Position numbers and translations under genes: made by a program
Part shown: positions 1 to 8,800 of the stretch, in pieces
How the letters are laid out: every line of letters begins with the position of its first letter
How positions within the stretch are numbered: position 1 is the first letter of the stretch
The notes under the pieces: generated by a model
Databases searched by the model: none
What the model saw: only the letters and a program-made list of their open reading frames with translations
Told to the model about the DNA's origin: nothing
Virus record (IMG/VR): IMGVR_UViG_3300026132_000002
Location: 1 to 64,000 of that record
DNA: 64,000 nt
Strand: one strand, 5' to 3'
Source of the DNA: a virus

Positions 1-15
1 TAATGTTTTCCAAGT

Positions 16-34
16 GGCTCAATTATGTTGAGCC
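16..34. other. Inverted repeat at left edge
   Basis: Bases 16-22 and 28-34 form a perfect 7-bp inverted repeat around a 5-base loop. It lies just after the stop codon of the minus-strand gene ending at 43, so it could act as a 3' end or processing hairpin. No T-tract follows on the minus strand and only three T follow on the plus strand, so a full intrinsic terminator is not supported. Confidence 0.35.
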
Positions 35-42
35 TTTGCATA

Positions 43-276
43 TCAAAGCAGTTCAGACTTCTGGAAAATAGCGCGGGAAGGATGACGATCTGAATTGATG
101 GCTACCCCGTATTCAATGTATACACGGTAATCATCACATGCGGTATGATGTTCTGCACAGTAATAGTAGCGGGGACAGTCCATACACGGATCGGGGGGTG
201 CATCTGCTAAAGCTTGCAGAAACAGGATGAGAGGGTCGCTACTGTTCATGTCATCATCGTAATTATCTATAGCCAC
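43..276 (-). CDS. Small Cys-rich protein, unknown function
   Basis: I do not recognise a function. The 77-aa product carries the pattern CMDCPRYYYC, then HH and a further AC followed by DDYRVY. This Cys/His spacing suggests a small metal-binding knuckle; this type of Cys-rich small protein is common in phages. I chose the GTG at 276 because a strong GGAGGT lies six bases upstream (283-288), whereas the longer TTG start at 312 has none. It is transcribed away from the replication operon, so 277-388 is a divergent control region. Acidic residues dominate the N-terminal third. Confidence 0.6.
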   Translation of the reverse strand: MAIDNYDDDMNSSDPLILFLQALADAPPDPCMDCPRYYYCAEHHTACDDYRVYIEYGVAINSDRHPSRAIFQKSELL

Positions 277-324
277 GGTACAACCTCCATGTATTACACT
301 TTCAGGATACAAGAGTTTATAAGG

Positions 325-356
325 TTGTCAATCATTTACAAAACCTGTGCTATACT
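325..356 (+). promoter_or_regulatory. Extended -10 promoter of the replication operon
   Basis: TGCTATACT at 348-356 is an extended -10 element (TGn plus TATACT). A TTGTCA at 325-330 lies at a 20-base spacing, longer than ideal, as is tolerated with extended -10 promoters. Transcription would start near 363, giving a leader of about 26 bases before the ATG at 389, with GGAGG at 372-376. The same TGCTATAnT word recurs before other accessory genes in this window. Confidence 0.65.
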
Positions 357-388
357 TTTTCTACAGGAGCTGGAGGAATTAAATAAAG

Positions 389-877
389 ATGGATGAGCGC
401 ACCGCAGCACGGTATCAAGCTTACCGAGACGTGCTGGATATTGACCCGGTTCTCAGATTAAACGAAGCTCAAGGCAAACACGCCAGTTCCTATTTTGATG
501 TGTATGATGAGTGGACAGATGCTCAGCGTATACTGGATGAATGCATGGATAATCTGGAAGTGGCTCTGGCCCGTGCCGAGATCGATATCCGAAAGGAACT
601 TCGGGAAACCGGGGAGCGTGTGACAGATCGCTTGGTTGCGGCTCATATTGAATTGGTAGAAGATGTACGGGAAGCCAAACAGGCCGTCTTTGCTGCCAAG
701 CATGATGAGCGCAAGTGGAAAGCCCTTCATGATTCCTATCGCCAGTATGGATTTCGGTTGAAGGAACTCTCAGACAAGGAACGAGAGAAGATCAGGGCCA
801 CGCGGGGTGTTTATCTACCCGAAGATGTAGTGGTGGCAGAAGCCGCACAGCGGCGAGCAAGAGGTGCAAAGTCATGA
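389..877 (+). CDS. UvsY-like recombination mediator
   Basis: The 162-aa protein resembles the T4 UvsY family, which loads the RecA-like recombinase onto ssDNA covered by gp32. The layout matches: an N-terminal segment starting with DIDPVLRLNEAQ, a long charged helical middle (EALARAEIDIRKEL region, about residues 45-115), and a C-terminal WKALHDSYRQYGFRLKEL helix equivalent to the UvsY end. T4 UvsY is about 137 aa, so the length fits. It is first in an operon with gp32-like and UvsX-like genes, its expected partners, and overlaps the next ORF by ATGA. Similarity is by eye, so the family is probable rather than proven. Confidence 0.65.
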   Translation: MDERTAARYQAYRDVLDIDPVLRLNEAQGKHASSYFDVYDEWTDAQRILDECMDNLEVALARAEIDIRKELRETGERVTDRLVAAHIELVEDVREAKQAVFAAKHDERKWKALHDSYRQYGFRLKELSDKEREKIRATRGVYLPEDVVVAEAAQRRARGAKS

Positions 878-1062
878 CGACGACAGTTAGAGTAAATAAC
901 CAAGGACCGGATGATATTTCAGTTAAATCGCAGTATAAGGATGATGAGGGAAATTGGCTTGACACAAACTTTTCTTCTGTTAGAGTGAAGGTTGGAGAGG
1001 AATTGAAAGACTATGTGCATTCGCACCAGCGTCTTATTGTAGAAGAGGTACAGGAATCATGA
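874..1062 (+). CDS. Small hypothetical protein in recombination operon
   Basis: I do not recognise this 62-aa protein. It starts on an ATGA overlap with the UvsY-like gene and ends in another overlap with the ssDNA-binding gene at 1059, so it is probably translationally coupled to both. The sequence reads as short beta strands (TTVRVN, LIVEEV) with a central acidic loop. Position suggests an accessory role in recombination or a regulatory role, but nothing in the residues proves it. Confidence 0.6.
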   Translation: MTTTVRVNNQGPDDISVKSQYKDDEGNWLDTNFSSVRVKVGEELKDYVHSHQRLIVEEVQES

Positions 1063-2054
1063 GTGGTAAAGGATTTACCTTGCAGCGTCGCAGTGCCGAT
1101 GCATGGCTGCGCAATCAGGCGTACTCACCGACTTCGGGTGGGCCTGACTTTATGCATCCTTCGGTGAAGCCCCGTCAGTGGAAGCCTTCACCGATGCGTC
1201 ACTCCATTCGTATTTTGCCGCCTGATCCGAGTTGGCAGAGCTATGAAATGTACGGCTTGCGTGTCGGTCGGCACTTTGGTGTTGGCGGGGGCGTTGTGCT
1301 GTGTCCGAATTTCATGCATCAGCAGATGCCTGAGAAGTTCCCGGCTGAGAAATGCCCGATCTGTGAGGATCGATTGGCACTTTACCAGCGTGGAGATCGG
1401 GAAAATGCCAAGCAGCTTTTCCCGAAAGAGGGTGTTCTGGTGTGGTTGATCGACCGCAACAACGCCAAGGCCGGACCGCAGTGGTGGGTCGTCCCCATGA
1501 AGCAGATTCATATGTCCCTGATGGTGCTGGCCTATGATGAAAAGCGTGGCACCAGCATTCTCTTTGATGATCCCTACGAGGGTCGGGACGTATTGTTTAC
1601 TGCCACGAAGTCCGGAGAGTTCACGCAGTACTCGGCTCTTCAGTTGGAGAGTGAGCCTAGCCCGATCTTTGAAAACGAGAAGGTGACGGCGAATGTCTTG
1701 GAATGGGTAACTAAACATTCCCTTCCGGACATGATCGAAGTGAAGAGCTATGACGAACTTCAGCGCCTCTGGGGTGGGGTAGAGTCTATCAGTGGTCCCG
1801 AGAAGGAAGCATCCGCGTATACGGAAACGGACGTGGATACGGAAACCTACGGAGGATCAGAGGATGACCTTCCCGATCTTGGAAGGGATGAGGGTGCAGA
1901 AGCATCGACGGAGGAAATCTCCCTTGACTTGAGCGAAGGCACTGAAGAAGAAGAGGTTCCTGAAGAGGAAGCGCCTCTCACTTCTTCACGCCGAGGCGGG
2001 GGCCGTTTGTCTTCTGCTTCTGCGAAGCTCGATAGTGTCCTTAACGGAGACTGA
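1059..2054 (+). CDS. gp32-like single-stranded DNA-binding protein
   Basis: This 331-aa protein matches the architecture of T4 gp32: a basic N-terminal arm, a core with a zinc-binding pattern (C82, H86, then CPIC at about residues 98-101 flanked by FPAEK and EDRL), and a strongly acidic C-terminal tail (about 235-310) of the kind that binds partner replication proteins. The KPRQWKPSP stretch and aromatic residues fit an OB fold. It would coat ssDNA at forks and recombination intermediates. It lies between the UvsY-like and UvsX-like genes and is followed by a long RNA stem at 2061-2142, which may limit read-through or stabilise the message of this abundantly needed protein. Confidence 0.75.
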   Translation: MSGKGFTLQRRSADAWLRNQAYSPTSGGPDFMHPSVKPRQWKPSPMRHSIRILPPDPSWQSYEMYGLRVGRHFGVGGGVVLCPNFMHQQMPEKFPAEKCPICEDRLALYQRGDRENAKQLFPKEGVLVWLIDRNNAKAGPQWWVVPMKQIHMSLMVLAYDEKRGTSILFDDPYEGRDVLFTATKSGEFTQYSALQLESEPSPIFENEKVTANVLEWVTKHSLPDMIEVKSYDELQRLWGGVESISGPEKEASAYTETDVDTETYGGSEDDLPDLGRDEGAEASTEEISLDLSEGTEEEEVPEEEAPLTSSRRGGGRLSSASAKLDSVLNGD

Positions 2055-2060
2055 AGTTTA

Positions 2061-2150
2061 GGGGCCAAGGCGGCATCGGAGTTGCATAGGGATGTGCGGG
2101 TCGTGCTTGAACAGGAAGTCTGACCGGTGCCGTCTTGGCTCCACCTTTTT
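2061..2150 (+). terminator. Long GU-compensated RNA stem with U tract
   Basis: Bases 2061-2079 pair with 2124-2142 over 19 positions without a gap; the only three non-Watson-Crick pairs (2063:2140, 2070:2133, 2076:2127) are all G-U or U-G in RNA. The loop is 44 bases (2080-2123), and a run of five T follows at 2146-2150 after ACC. The stem is long and the loop large for an intrinsic terminator, so it may be a terminator/attenuator or a structured RNA between the ssDNA-binding gene and the next ORF. Confidence 0.7.
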
Positions 2151-2193
2151 AAGTCTAACAGGTTTTTTAGATCAATTCAAATAGAGAGAGCTT

Positions 2194-2376
2194 ATGAACT
2201 CGGTAACGATCACGATTCAGGAAAAGAAGGACGGGAGCATTGATGTAAGCACCGACTTCAATCCTACTCTTGACAAGATTCAGAAGAATCAGATGCCTGA
2301 TACGCATCTGCTTGGACTTGCCTTGCATGAATTGGTACAGCGTTCCATTGAAGAGGCATCCCACCGTACCACGTAA
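2194..2376 (+). CDS. Small hypothetical protein upstream of recombinase
   Basis: Unrecognised 60-aa protein. It begins with a strand-rich NSVTITIQEKKDGSIDV segment and ends in an amphipathic helix (HLLGLALHELVQRSIEEA). GAGAG lies about five bases before the ATG. It follows the long RNA stem and lies 12 bases before the recombinase gene, so it would be the first ORF translated from message passing the stem. A short regulatory or leader-type role is possible but not shown. Confidence 0.55.
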   Translation: MNSVTITIQEKKDGSIDVSTDFNPTLDKIQKNQMPDTHLLGLALHELVQRSIEEASHRTT

Positions 2377-2388
2377 ACGGAGTTACAC

Positions 2389-3414
2389 ATGCCCAAGAGC
2401 ACTCGCACCAAGGAAGGTGCCAAACGTGTAGCTACTTCTACATCGGCTACAGAGGAAATCAGTTTTATCCCTACCGGCTGTACACTACTGGATTGTATTC
2501 TCGGTGGGGGATGGGGAGAAGGCCGAATCGCCAATATTATTGGCAATCCCTCTTCGGGGAAGACACTGATTGCTATGGAAAGCGCGGCGAACTTCCTGAT
2601 GAAGTATCCGGAGAACAGCGAAGTTCAGTATATTGATGCTGAGCATGCCTTTGACTCACGCTTTGCTGAGAGTCTGGGCATTCCTCTTTCCAAGGTAGCT
2701 ATCAGCGACGATATCTTCACGGTGGAAGGGTTTGAGCAGTGGCTGGACAAGTTTCTGGACAACCAGACTTCAGATCACGCTTTTATCATTCTCGATTCGT
2801 TGGATGCCTTGTCTGACGAGGAAGAGCTTGCCGCCCATCTGAGTGACAATGTGACAATTGCCAAGAAGGCACGGCAAATGTCACGGTTCTTCCGCACCCT
2901 TACTCATCGACTCAAAGCCCAGAATGTTACCCTCCTTGTGGTCTCACAGGTACGTGAGAAGGTGGGCGTGTCTTTCGGTGCCAATTGGTCACAATCGGGC
3001 GGTAAGGCACTTGAGTTCTATATGAGCCAGCGTGTCTTCTTGCGTCATATGAAGCGATACAAGAAGTCCTCCAACAAGATTGATCGGATCGTGGGAGTGC
3101 AGGTAGAAGCCTCCTGTGAGAAGAACAAGGTGGGAGTGCCTTTCCGCAAGTGCAAATTCCCGGTGCTATTTGATTTCGGCATTGATGATATTCAGGCCAA
3201 TCTGGATTTTGCTTCCAGCATTGATGAGTTTAATGCCCTTACCAAAGAAGCAGGTGTGGACGCTGACACTGCGGTAAAAGTCATGAATCGTTTGACTAGC
3301 ATGAACGATGAGGATTTCAAGAAAGCCTCCAGTGCTATGGCAACATGGACGTACCGGCGCTGGCAGGAAATTGAGTCCAGCTTCCGTTCTTCCCATAAGA
3401 AGTACGGATCATGA
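2389..3414 (+). CDS. uvsX: RecA/UvsX-like recombinase
   Basis: 341-aa RecA-fold ATPase for strand exchange and recombination-dependent replication. The Walker A motif GNPSSGKT sits at about residues 52-59, close to the N-terminus as in UvsX, followed by QYIDAEHAFD (the acidic RecA segment) and FIILDSLDALSD (Walker B). LLVVSQVREKVG is the L1/L2-side segment typical of RecA relatives. The gene follows UvsY-like and gp32-like genes, the same functional trio as in T4. A GGAG lies upstream of the ATG, and the stop overlaps the next ATG. Confidence 0.9.
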   Translation: MPKSTRTKEGAKRVATSTSATEEISFIPTGCTLLDCILGGGWGEGRIANIIGNPSSGKTLIAMESAANFLMKYPENSEVQYIDAEHAFDSRFAESLGIPLSKVAISDDIFTVEGFEQWLDKFLDNQTSDHAFIILDSLDALSDEEELAAHLSDNVTIAKKARQMSRFFRTLTHRLKAQNVTLLVVSQVREKVGVSFGANWSQSGGKALEFYMSQRVFLRHMKRYKKSSNKIDRIVGVQVEASCEKNKVGVPFRKCKFPVLFDFGIDDIQANLDFASSIDEFNALTKEAGVDADTAVKVMNRLTSMNDEDFKKASSAMATWTYRRWQEIESSFRSSHKKYGS

Positions 3415-3947
3415 TTTTTAAGGGCCAGCACATCAACTACGTCATGGGGATTGACCCCGGCTTGTCCGGGGCAATCGCCTTTTTCAAACTTGAGTACAAG
3501 AACCGCCAGTACCAGACTATTTGTGAAGCGGTTTATGACATGCCCACTATGCGAGGCAGCACCTTCAAGAAGTCCGTGCGTGTTACCAAAATCTCGGAAT
3601 GGATGAACGAGTATGGCTTTATGTATGGCTTCTTGGAAAAGGTAGGCGCAATGCCCAAGCAGGGTGTCACTTCCATGTTTACCTTTGGGCGAGGTGTGGG
3701 GATGCTGGAAGCTACCTTGCAGCTAAAGGAGGTGCCGTACAACTATGTCACTCCGCAAAGCTGGAAGCGTGAATTTGATCTGATTGGCAAGCCCAAGGAA
3801 GCGGCACTGGAACGTGCCGCTAATTTGGTAAGAGGCTGCGATGTGGAGCTATCTAAGAAGTCTCACACAGGTCGCGCTGATGCCATGCTTATCGGGTTGT
3901 ATGGGGCACAGAAGATCATGGAAGCGGTCGCCAATATCGACAGATGA
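3411..3947 (+). CDS. RuvC-like Holliday junction resolvase
   Basis: 178-aa RNase H-fold endonuclease of the RuvC family. The catalytic acids are visible: D15 in GIDPGLSGA, E76 in FLEKVGAMP, and a C-terminal pair with H152 and D157 in HTGRADAML. The QGVTSMFTFGRGVGMLE segment is the typical RuvC helix. It would resolve branched replication and recombination intermediates before packaging. It overlaps the recombinase gene by four bases, so the two are likely coupled. Length matches bacterial RuvC. Confidence 0.85.
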   Translation: MIFKGQHINYVMGIDPGLSGAIAFFKLEYKNRQYQTICEAVYDMPTMRGSTFKKSVRVTKISEWMNEYGFMYGFLEKVGAMPKQGVTSMFTFGRGVGMLEATLQLKEVPYNYVTPQSWKREFDLIGKPKEAALERAANLVRGCDVELSKKSHTGRADAMLIGLYGAQKIMEAVANIDR

Positions 3948-3962
3948 GGTCAAGGAAGACAT

Positions 3963-4991
3963 ATGCCGCATGGAAACATTCTCCATGTGGGGGACCAGCA
4001 TCTTACTGATCGGGCAGAAGACGAATATCGTTGGAAGTTGTTCCCGGTCTTGAAGCAACTGATCCACTCACAGGATATCGAAGCTATTATTTTTTATGGC
4101 GATCTGACCGACATTAAGGATCGCCATACAGGCGCTTTTATCAATCGGGTTCGCAAGAATATTGAATGGCTTGCTACAGAAGCCAAGTTGTTCATTCTCA
4201 AAGGCAACCATGATTACAAAGATGAGAGCAGCCCCACCTTTAAGTTCTTGGATCGGCTTCCGGATATTGTATATGCTGATGTGCCGATGGTAGCAGAGAT
4301 TGCGGGACGCCGTGTGTCTTTGCTGCCTTATTCTTATGATCCCGAGAACGATGAAGCATGGACTGCGCGTCTTACGGATCGGGAAGTGGATTTTGTCTCT
4401 ACTCATATTACTGTCAACCGGGTAAAGGCTTCCAATGGGCAGGAACTGCAAGGGATTCCGGCAGAGTATTTTGGTGATCTTAAAGTTTACAGTGGAGATA
4501 TCCATGTGCCCCAGACAATGGGCAACGTCACCTATGTAGGCATGCCTTACCACAAGAACTTCGGAGATTCTTTTGTCCCTCGTTTCATTCTCACCACTGA
4601 GAAAGGGGACAAGAGTCTGGTAACCACCTCTGTCTTTCCTCGGCGTCATGTATTGCAGGTTTCTTCTATAGAAGAGTTGCAAAAGGTAGAAGAAGTCAAG
4701 AAAGGGGATCAAGTGAAGGTGCGCTTTTTCCTCACTCCTGAACAACTGCATGAGTGGGATACCCTCCGCCATCAGGTAGAGCAGGTTTGTGAAGAGCATG
4801 AATGGGATCGGCATCATACGGAAGTGATCTTGAAACAGGTAGGAGTCACTTCTGAAGAGGCTCCTGAGATTGACACCCCGGATGATGCACGGGATGTATT
4901 GCACCAATTCATGGAGGAACGCTACCCCAAGATGCATCGCCTGTATTTCACGCGAGGTGTGGAAATCATTGATGCGGTGGAGGGCAAGTAA
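3963..4991 (+). CDS. SbcD/gp47-like recombination nuclease subunit
   Basis: 342-aa metallophosphoesterase of the SbcD/Mre11/T4 gp47 family. The metal-binding motifs appear in order: GDQH (residues 10-13), GDLTD (46-50), GNHD (81-84), STHI (about 155) and SGDIH (about 187). The C-terminal 140 residues are a capping/partner region. It would act with the product of the next gene (gp46-like ATPase) as an end-processing nuclease that makes 3' tails for strand invasion. The stop codon overlaps the ATPase start (TAATG). An AAGGAAG site precedes the ATG. Confidence 0.88.
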   Translation: MPHGNILHVGDQHLTDRAEDEYRWKLFPVLKQLIHSQDIEAIIFYGDLTDIKDRHTGAFINRVRKNIEWLATEAKLFILKGNHDYKDESSPTFKFLDRLPDIVYADVPMVAEIAGRRVSLLPYSYDPENDEAWTARLTDREVDFVSTHITVNRVKASNGQELQGIPAEYFGDLKVYSGDIHVPQTMGNVTYVGMPYHKNFGDSFVPRFILTTEKGDKSLVTTSVFPRRHVLQVSSIEELQKVEEVKKGDQVKVRFFLTPEQLHEWDTLRHQVEQVCEEHEWDRHHTEVILKQVGVTSEEAPEIDTPDDARDVLHQFMEERYPKMHRLYFTRGVEIIDAVEGK

Positions 4992-6880
4992 TGCAGATTT
5001 CTCTTGAAGCCATTACCCTCCATAACTTTGGCTCTTTCCAAGGGACTTCTTCTTTTATGATGCCCGCAGGTGCAGGACTGTGTGGGATTTGGGGAGAAAA
5101 TCGTCTTGACCCTAAGCTTGGCTCCAATGGAGCAGGCAAGTCTACATTATGGGAGGCACTACGCTACCTGCTTTATGGGCGTGATAGCCGGGGACGGCCT
5201 GCCACCACCCTCACGAATTGGTGGGTTGATAAGGACCCGATGTGGGTAGAAGCTACTCTTACTATAGACGGGGTGAAGCAGGTTCTTCGGCGTAGTAGCG
5301 ACCGCACCAGTGTCCTGTCATGGAAATTGGGCAATACCAAGGCTGAACAGCTTCTGGATCAGGAGAGTGTGGAAGCGCGTTTAGGCTGGAGTGGCAACCT
5401 TTTTGAGAATGCCGTGTTGCATTCACAGAGGTTTGATCACTTTCTGGATATGAAGCCGGGGGAGAAACTGGCATTTGTTTCCGAGCTTACCCATTCCAAG
5501 AATTGGGATGCCTATGCTAAGCAGGCGTTGGAGAAGAAGAACTCCACTGAAAAGAAGGTGGGTGAGATAAAGGATAAGCTTAACTATCTGCGTGGGAAAG
5601 TAGAGACACTGACGGCAGAGCTTAACAATGCCTACATCGAGAAGGATGATTGGGCCTCTAATCTGGAACGAGAAGAAGCCGCTCTTGATGCACGAATTAT
5701 TGTGCTTGAGAAAAGCTTGCAGGGCTTGTCCATCCCTACAGATTCTTCGGAGACGCGTGAAGCACTGCTGAGCAAAGTAGACAAGCTCAAGGAAGCGATT
5801 GAGGCAGCGACAATTGAGTTTGATTCTCTGCGTGAAGGCATTGCTCAACTGGATAAGCAGATGGCCTCCAAGCAAGGTTCCCACGGCTCATTGGAACTGG
5901 ACAAGAAACGTATTAGAAACCTGCGGGATAAGGACTATGAATGTCCTTTATGCGGTAACAAGGTAGACCGTGAACATCTGGATGCAGAATGGCGCAGACT
6001 TCTTTCCATCCAACGCAAGAACCGTGACGAGTATAACGCCTTGCGTGATGAGTGGGAAGAGAAATCCTCTGAAGTGCTTGCATTACAAAAGCTCCGGGAA
6101 AAGGCGAAGGACAAGTTAAATAGCGTGAGGGCATCCTTGCGCAAATTAGATGAAGAAGAGAGTGCGCGGGAGCGGGATCGGGATAAACTGCGCGCTACGC
6201 TTGAGGGCCTTTCAGAGCAGCGTAAAAGCTTACATGCTAGGAAGACCAGAAACCCGTGGGAAGATCGCGTAGGGACCCTCACAGAGAACGTCTCGGCTCT
6301 TAACAAGGAAGTGCAGGAACTCAAGCAGCAAAGAGACAGCCTAACCTCTGTACAGGCTATCTATGAATGGTGGTCTTCCACTTTCAAGGAAGTGAAGCTG
6401 TATCTAATTCAGCGTGTCGTGAAGCAGCTTGAGATAAATGTAAACAACGCTCTATCCACCTTGGGCATGGAAGGCTACCGAATAGAGTTTGCGGTTGAAA
6501 GGGAAACCAAGAGTGGGAGTCTGTCACAGAAGTTTCACACACTGGTGCATAGCCCGCATGTAGATATGCCTGTGCCTTGGGAATCATGGAGTGGAGGCGA
6601 AGAACAGCGTCTTAAACTAGCCACCGGCTATGGTATAGTTGACGCTATCACTTCGTTGACGGGTATTCGTTGGAACATTGAAGTGTGGGATGAGCCGTCT
6701 GCCCATTTGTCAGAGACCGGGGTGCAGGATTTGCTGGCGCTTATGGAACACCGCGCCCGTACTTCCAAGAAACAGGTTTGGACTATTGATCACAGGAGTT
6801 TAGGCGATGCTGCCTTCCTCTCATATGTCGGTATTGTCAAAGATGACAAAGGAGTTTCACACATCCAGTCCGTTGCGTAA
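4991..6880 (+). CDS. SbcC/gp46-like recombination ATPase
   Basis: 629-aa SMC-like ATPase partner of the preceding nuclease. Walker A GSNGAGKS is at residues 44-51, long coiled coils flank a zinc hook CPLC at about 318-321, the signature SGGEEQR is near 534, and Walker B with VWDEPSA is near 566. This is the complete Rad50-type arrangement at the short length usual in phages (T4 gp46 is about 560 aa). Start overlaps the upstream stop. The 3' end is overlapped by 74 bases by the next gene, whose Shine-Dalgarno site lies inside this one. Confidence 0.9.
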   Translation: MQISLEAITLHNFGSFQGTSSFMMPAGAGLCGIWGENRLDPKLGSNGAGKSTLWEALRYLLYGRDSRGRPATTLTNWWVDKDPMWVEATLTIDGVKQVLRRSSDRTSVLSWKLGNTKAEQLLDQESVEARLGWSGNLFENAVLHSQRFDHFLDMKPGEKLAFVSELTHSKNWDAYAKQALEKKNSTEKKVGEIKDKLNYLRGKVETLTAELNNAYIEKDDWASNLEREEAALDARIIVLEKSLQGLSIPTDSSETREALLSKVDKLKEAIEAATIEFDSLREGIAQLDKQMASKQGSHGSLELDKKRIRNLRDKDYECPLCGNKVDREHLDAEWRRLLSIQRKNRDEYNALRDEWEEKSSEVLALQKLREKAKDKLNSVRASLRKLDEEESARERDRDKLRATLEGLSEQRKSLHARKTRNPWEDRVGTLTENVSALNKEVQELKQQRDSLTSVQAIYEWWSSTFKEVKLYLIQRVVKQLEINVNNALSTLGMEGYRIEFAVERETKSGSLSQKFHTLVHSPHVDMPVPWESWSGGEEQRLKLATGYGIVDAITSLTGIRWNIEVWDEPSAHLSETGVQDLLALMEHRARTSKKQVWTIDHRSLGDAAFLSYVGIVKDDKGVSHIQSVA

Positions 6881-7337
6881 AATCTTGGAGTTAGTTCCTC
6901 AACTTTCTGTAGAGGATGCTCGGAAGGTAATACGCATGATTGAAATGCAGCACCCCAATGTGCTGCAGACCAAGCATATGGAGGAAGACAGCTTGCTCTT
7001 CTACCGAGTGCTGCGGCACATTATGAAAGAGCAGTATGCTCTGACATTGCCGGAGCCTCGCCTGCTGGAATCACAAGGATACTTTGCTTTATACTTGCAG
7101 GGATGGAAGAGCTTATATCTCTTCATGGATCGCTTGCAGTTTAGTGAACAGCGCAAGAAGGTTCTTTTCTTCCGGCGAGGTATTTCCTTGATGCTGCAAC
7201 ATTTGAAGCAGCGAGGGGTGCCGTTGACAACTTATGTAGTAATCTCGGAAATCTCCAAGATACCGGCATTGCTGGATGCAAAATACCCGGGCTACCAGAA
7301 TTTGGGTAAGGCAGGAGGGGACCTGATTACCCGTTAG
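6807..7337 (+). CDS. Conserved-looking protein between gp46 and helicase genes
   Basis: I do not recognise this 176-aa protein by sequence. It is helical and basic, with a PLRKILELVPQLSVEDARK start region and a compact YLQGWKSLYLFMDRLQF core. AGGAG at 6794-6798 lies eight bases before ATG 6807, supporting that start despite a 74-base overlap with the gp46-like gene; ATG 6843 is the alternative. It sits directly before the DnaB-type helicase gene, the place where a helicase loader or replication adaptor would be expected. A loader role is inference from position only. Confidence 0.6.
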   Translation: MLPSSHMSVLSKMTKEFHTSSPLRKILELVPQLSVEDARKVIRMIEMQHPNVLQTKHMEEDSLLFYRVLRHIMKEQYALTLPEPRLLESQGYFALYLQGWKSLYLFMDRLQFSEQRKKVLFFRRGISLMLQHLKQRGVPLTTYVVISEISKIPALLDAKYPGYQNLGKAGGDLITR

Positions 7338-7357
7338 ACCACGGAAGGTGTATACGA

Positions 7358-8800
7358 GTGAGTGAGGAAAATCTTTCCGGGCAGTTGATGATTGAAGTCT
7401 TCTGCCTGTTGGTGCATTATGACGAATACGCACGGATGGTGCGTTCCTTGGTTCCGGTAGAACTGTACGAAGGTCCGCTGGATCGTAAGCTCATAAACTA
7501 TATTTATGGCTTCATAGACAAGTTTGGTGCAGCTCCGAAGTATCACCTCAGTGATCTTCTGGAACATGAGTTGCAGGGGGATGACAAGGAGCTATACCAG
7601 ACAATCATTGAACGCATAGACTCCTATCGTGCCCAGATCAATCCGCAGTATGTGGTAGATCGGGTGCATAAGTTCATTCGCATGCAATCCATGCGCAAGG
7701 GTGTCTATGAAGCTTATGAGGCTTTGGAACGTGGCGATCTGGATGGTGCCGAGACGATCTTCCAGACTACTACTCGTACCTACCATGCAACCTTTGATAT
7801 GGGCACCGTTCTGGCCGACACCAAGGAGTTGACTTCCATTTGGGAAGAGCCGGTGCTGGAATTTCCTTCTGGTATTACGGGACTGGATCGAGTACATGCG
7901 GTTCCCTTTCGAGGGGGTACCCACACGTTCCTTGCCTTGTCCAACCGGGGCAAATCATGGTGGGCCATTCATATGGGAGTGGAGTCTGCCAAGCATGGGC
8001 ACAAGGTGCTGCATGTGTCTCTGGAAATGGGCAAGCCCAAGGTGCTTGGGCGTTACTTGCAGACCGGCTTTGCTATCCCGCGTGAGCGCATGATGGGGAT
8101 CAAGGTTCCGGTCATTAAAGACGCCGGGTTTGGATATGAGCTTCAGCGGTTTTCCTATGACCGCACAATGGATGTGCTCTCCAAGCCTAATGTCATTTTG
8201 GAGAAGGTTGCGGCCACGGACTGGATGAAAAATATCCGAGTTGCCAAATTCCCGATGCGCTCTATTGGAATCAGGGAGTTAGAGGGCTTTCTTGACCTCT
8301 TGGAACAGTCTGAGGGGTGGATGCCCGACTTGCTCATTGTGGACTACCCTGATATAATGAAATTGCCCGCTCATGATCTTCGTATAGCCACCGGGCACCT
8401 GTACGCTGACCTGCGGGGGTTGGGAGAAAAGCGCAATATGGCCCTTCTTCTCCCTAACCAGTCAAACAGAGACGGCACCCGGCGCACTTGGATCGAAGAG
8501 GATAATACCTCAGAGGATTTCTCCAAGATCATGAGTGCGGATATTTCGGTGAGTTACAGTCAGACAGATGAGGAATATCGAAACGGTATCGCTCGTTTGT
8601 ACGTGATCAAAAATCGTGACAATACGGCCAAGTCACGGATTGTGATCACACAGAATTACGCGATTGGGCAATTCTGTTTGAGCGATGTGGTTTACCGTAA
8701 CGAACCTTACCGCTCGTTGTCGGAGGAAATCGAGGGCGCACCGGATGAGATTCACGGAACCCCGATTACTGAAGTGCGAGGGATGGAAGGGGCAAAATGA
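7358..8800 (+). CDS. DnaB-family replicative helicase (gp41-like)
   Basis: 480-aa RecA-fold hexameric helicase. An N-terminal helical domain (1-145) is joined to an ATPase core with VSLEMG at about 220-225 (catalytic Glu), Walker B LLIVDY at 325-330, and a C-terminal arginine-finger strand region (YVIKNRDNTAKSR). The P-loop reads ALSNRGKS at 193-200, so the usual first glycine of GxxxxGKS is alanine. It begins with GTG behind GGAAGGTG. It would unwind the fork and associate with the primase encoded at 10554. Confidence 0.85.
   Translation: MSEENLSGQLMIEVFCLLVHYDEYARMVRSLVPVELYEGPLDRKLINYIYGFIDKFGAAPKYHLSDLLEHELQGDDKELYQTIIERIDSYRAQINPQYVVDRVHKFIRMQSMRKGVYEAYEALERGDLDGAETIFQTTTRTYHATFDMGTVLADTKELTSIWEEPVLEFPSGITGLDRVHAVPFRGGTHTFLALSNRGKSWWAIHMGVESAKHGHKVLHVSLEMGKPKVLGRYLQTGFAIPRERMMGIKVPVIKDAGFGYELQRFSYDRTMDVLSKPNVILEKVAATDWMKNIRVAKFPMRSIGIRELEGFLDLLEQSEGWMPDLLIVDYPDIMKLPAHDLRIATGHLYADLRGLGEKRNMALLLPNQSNRDGTRRTWIEEDNTSEDFSKIMSADISVSYSQTDEEYRNGIARLYVIKNRDNTAKSRIVITQNYAIGQFCLSDVVYRNEPYRSLSEEIEGAPDEIHGTPITEVRGMEGAK

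Noticed and set aside
214-396. 60-codon plus ORF before the UvsY-like gene
   Set aside because: Runs through the promoter and across the divergent gene; no ribosome site.
1188-1718. 176-codon minus-strand ORF over the gp32-like gene
   Set aside because: Antisense shadow without domain features; the plus-strand gene has zinc motif and acidic tail.
4068-4937. 289-codon minus-strand ORF over the gp47-like gene
   Set aside because: Low-complexity antisense frame; the metallophosphoesterase motifs are on the plus strand.
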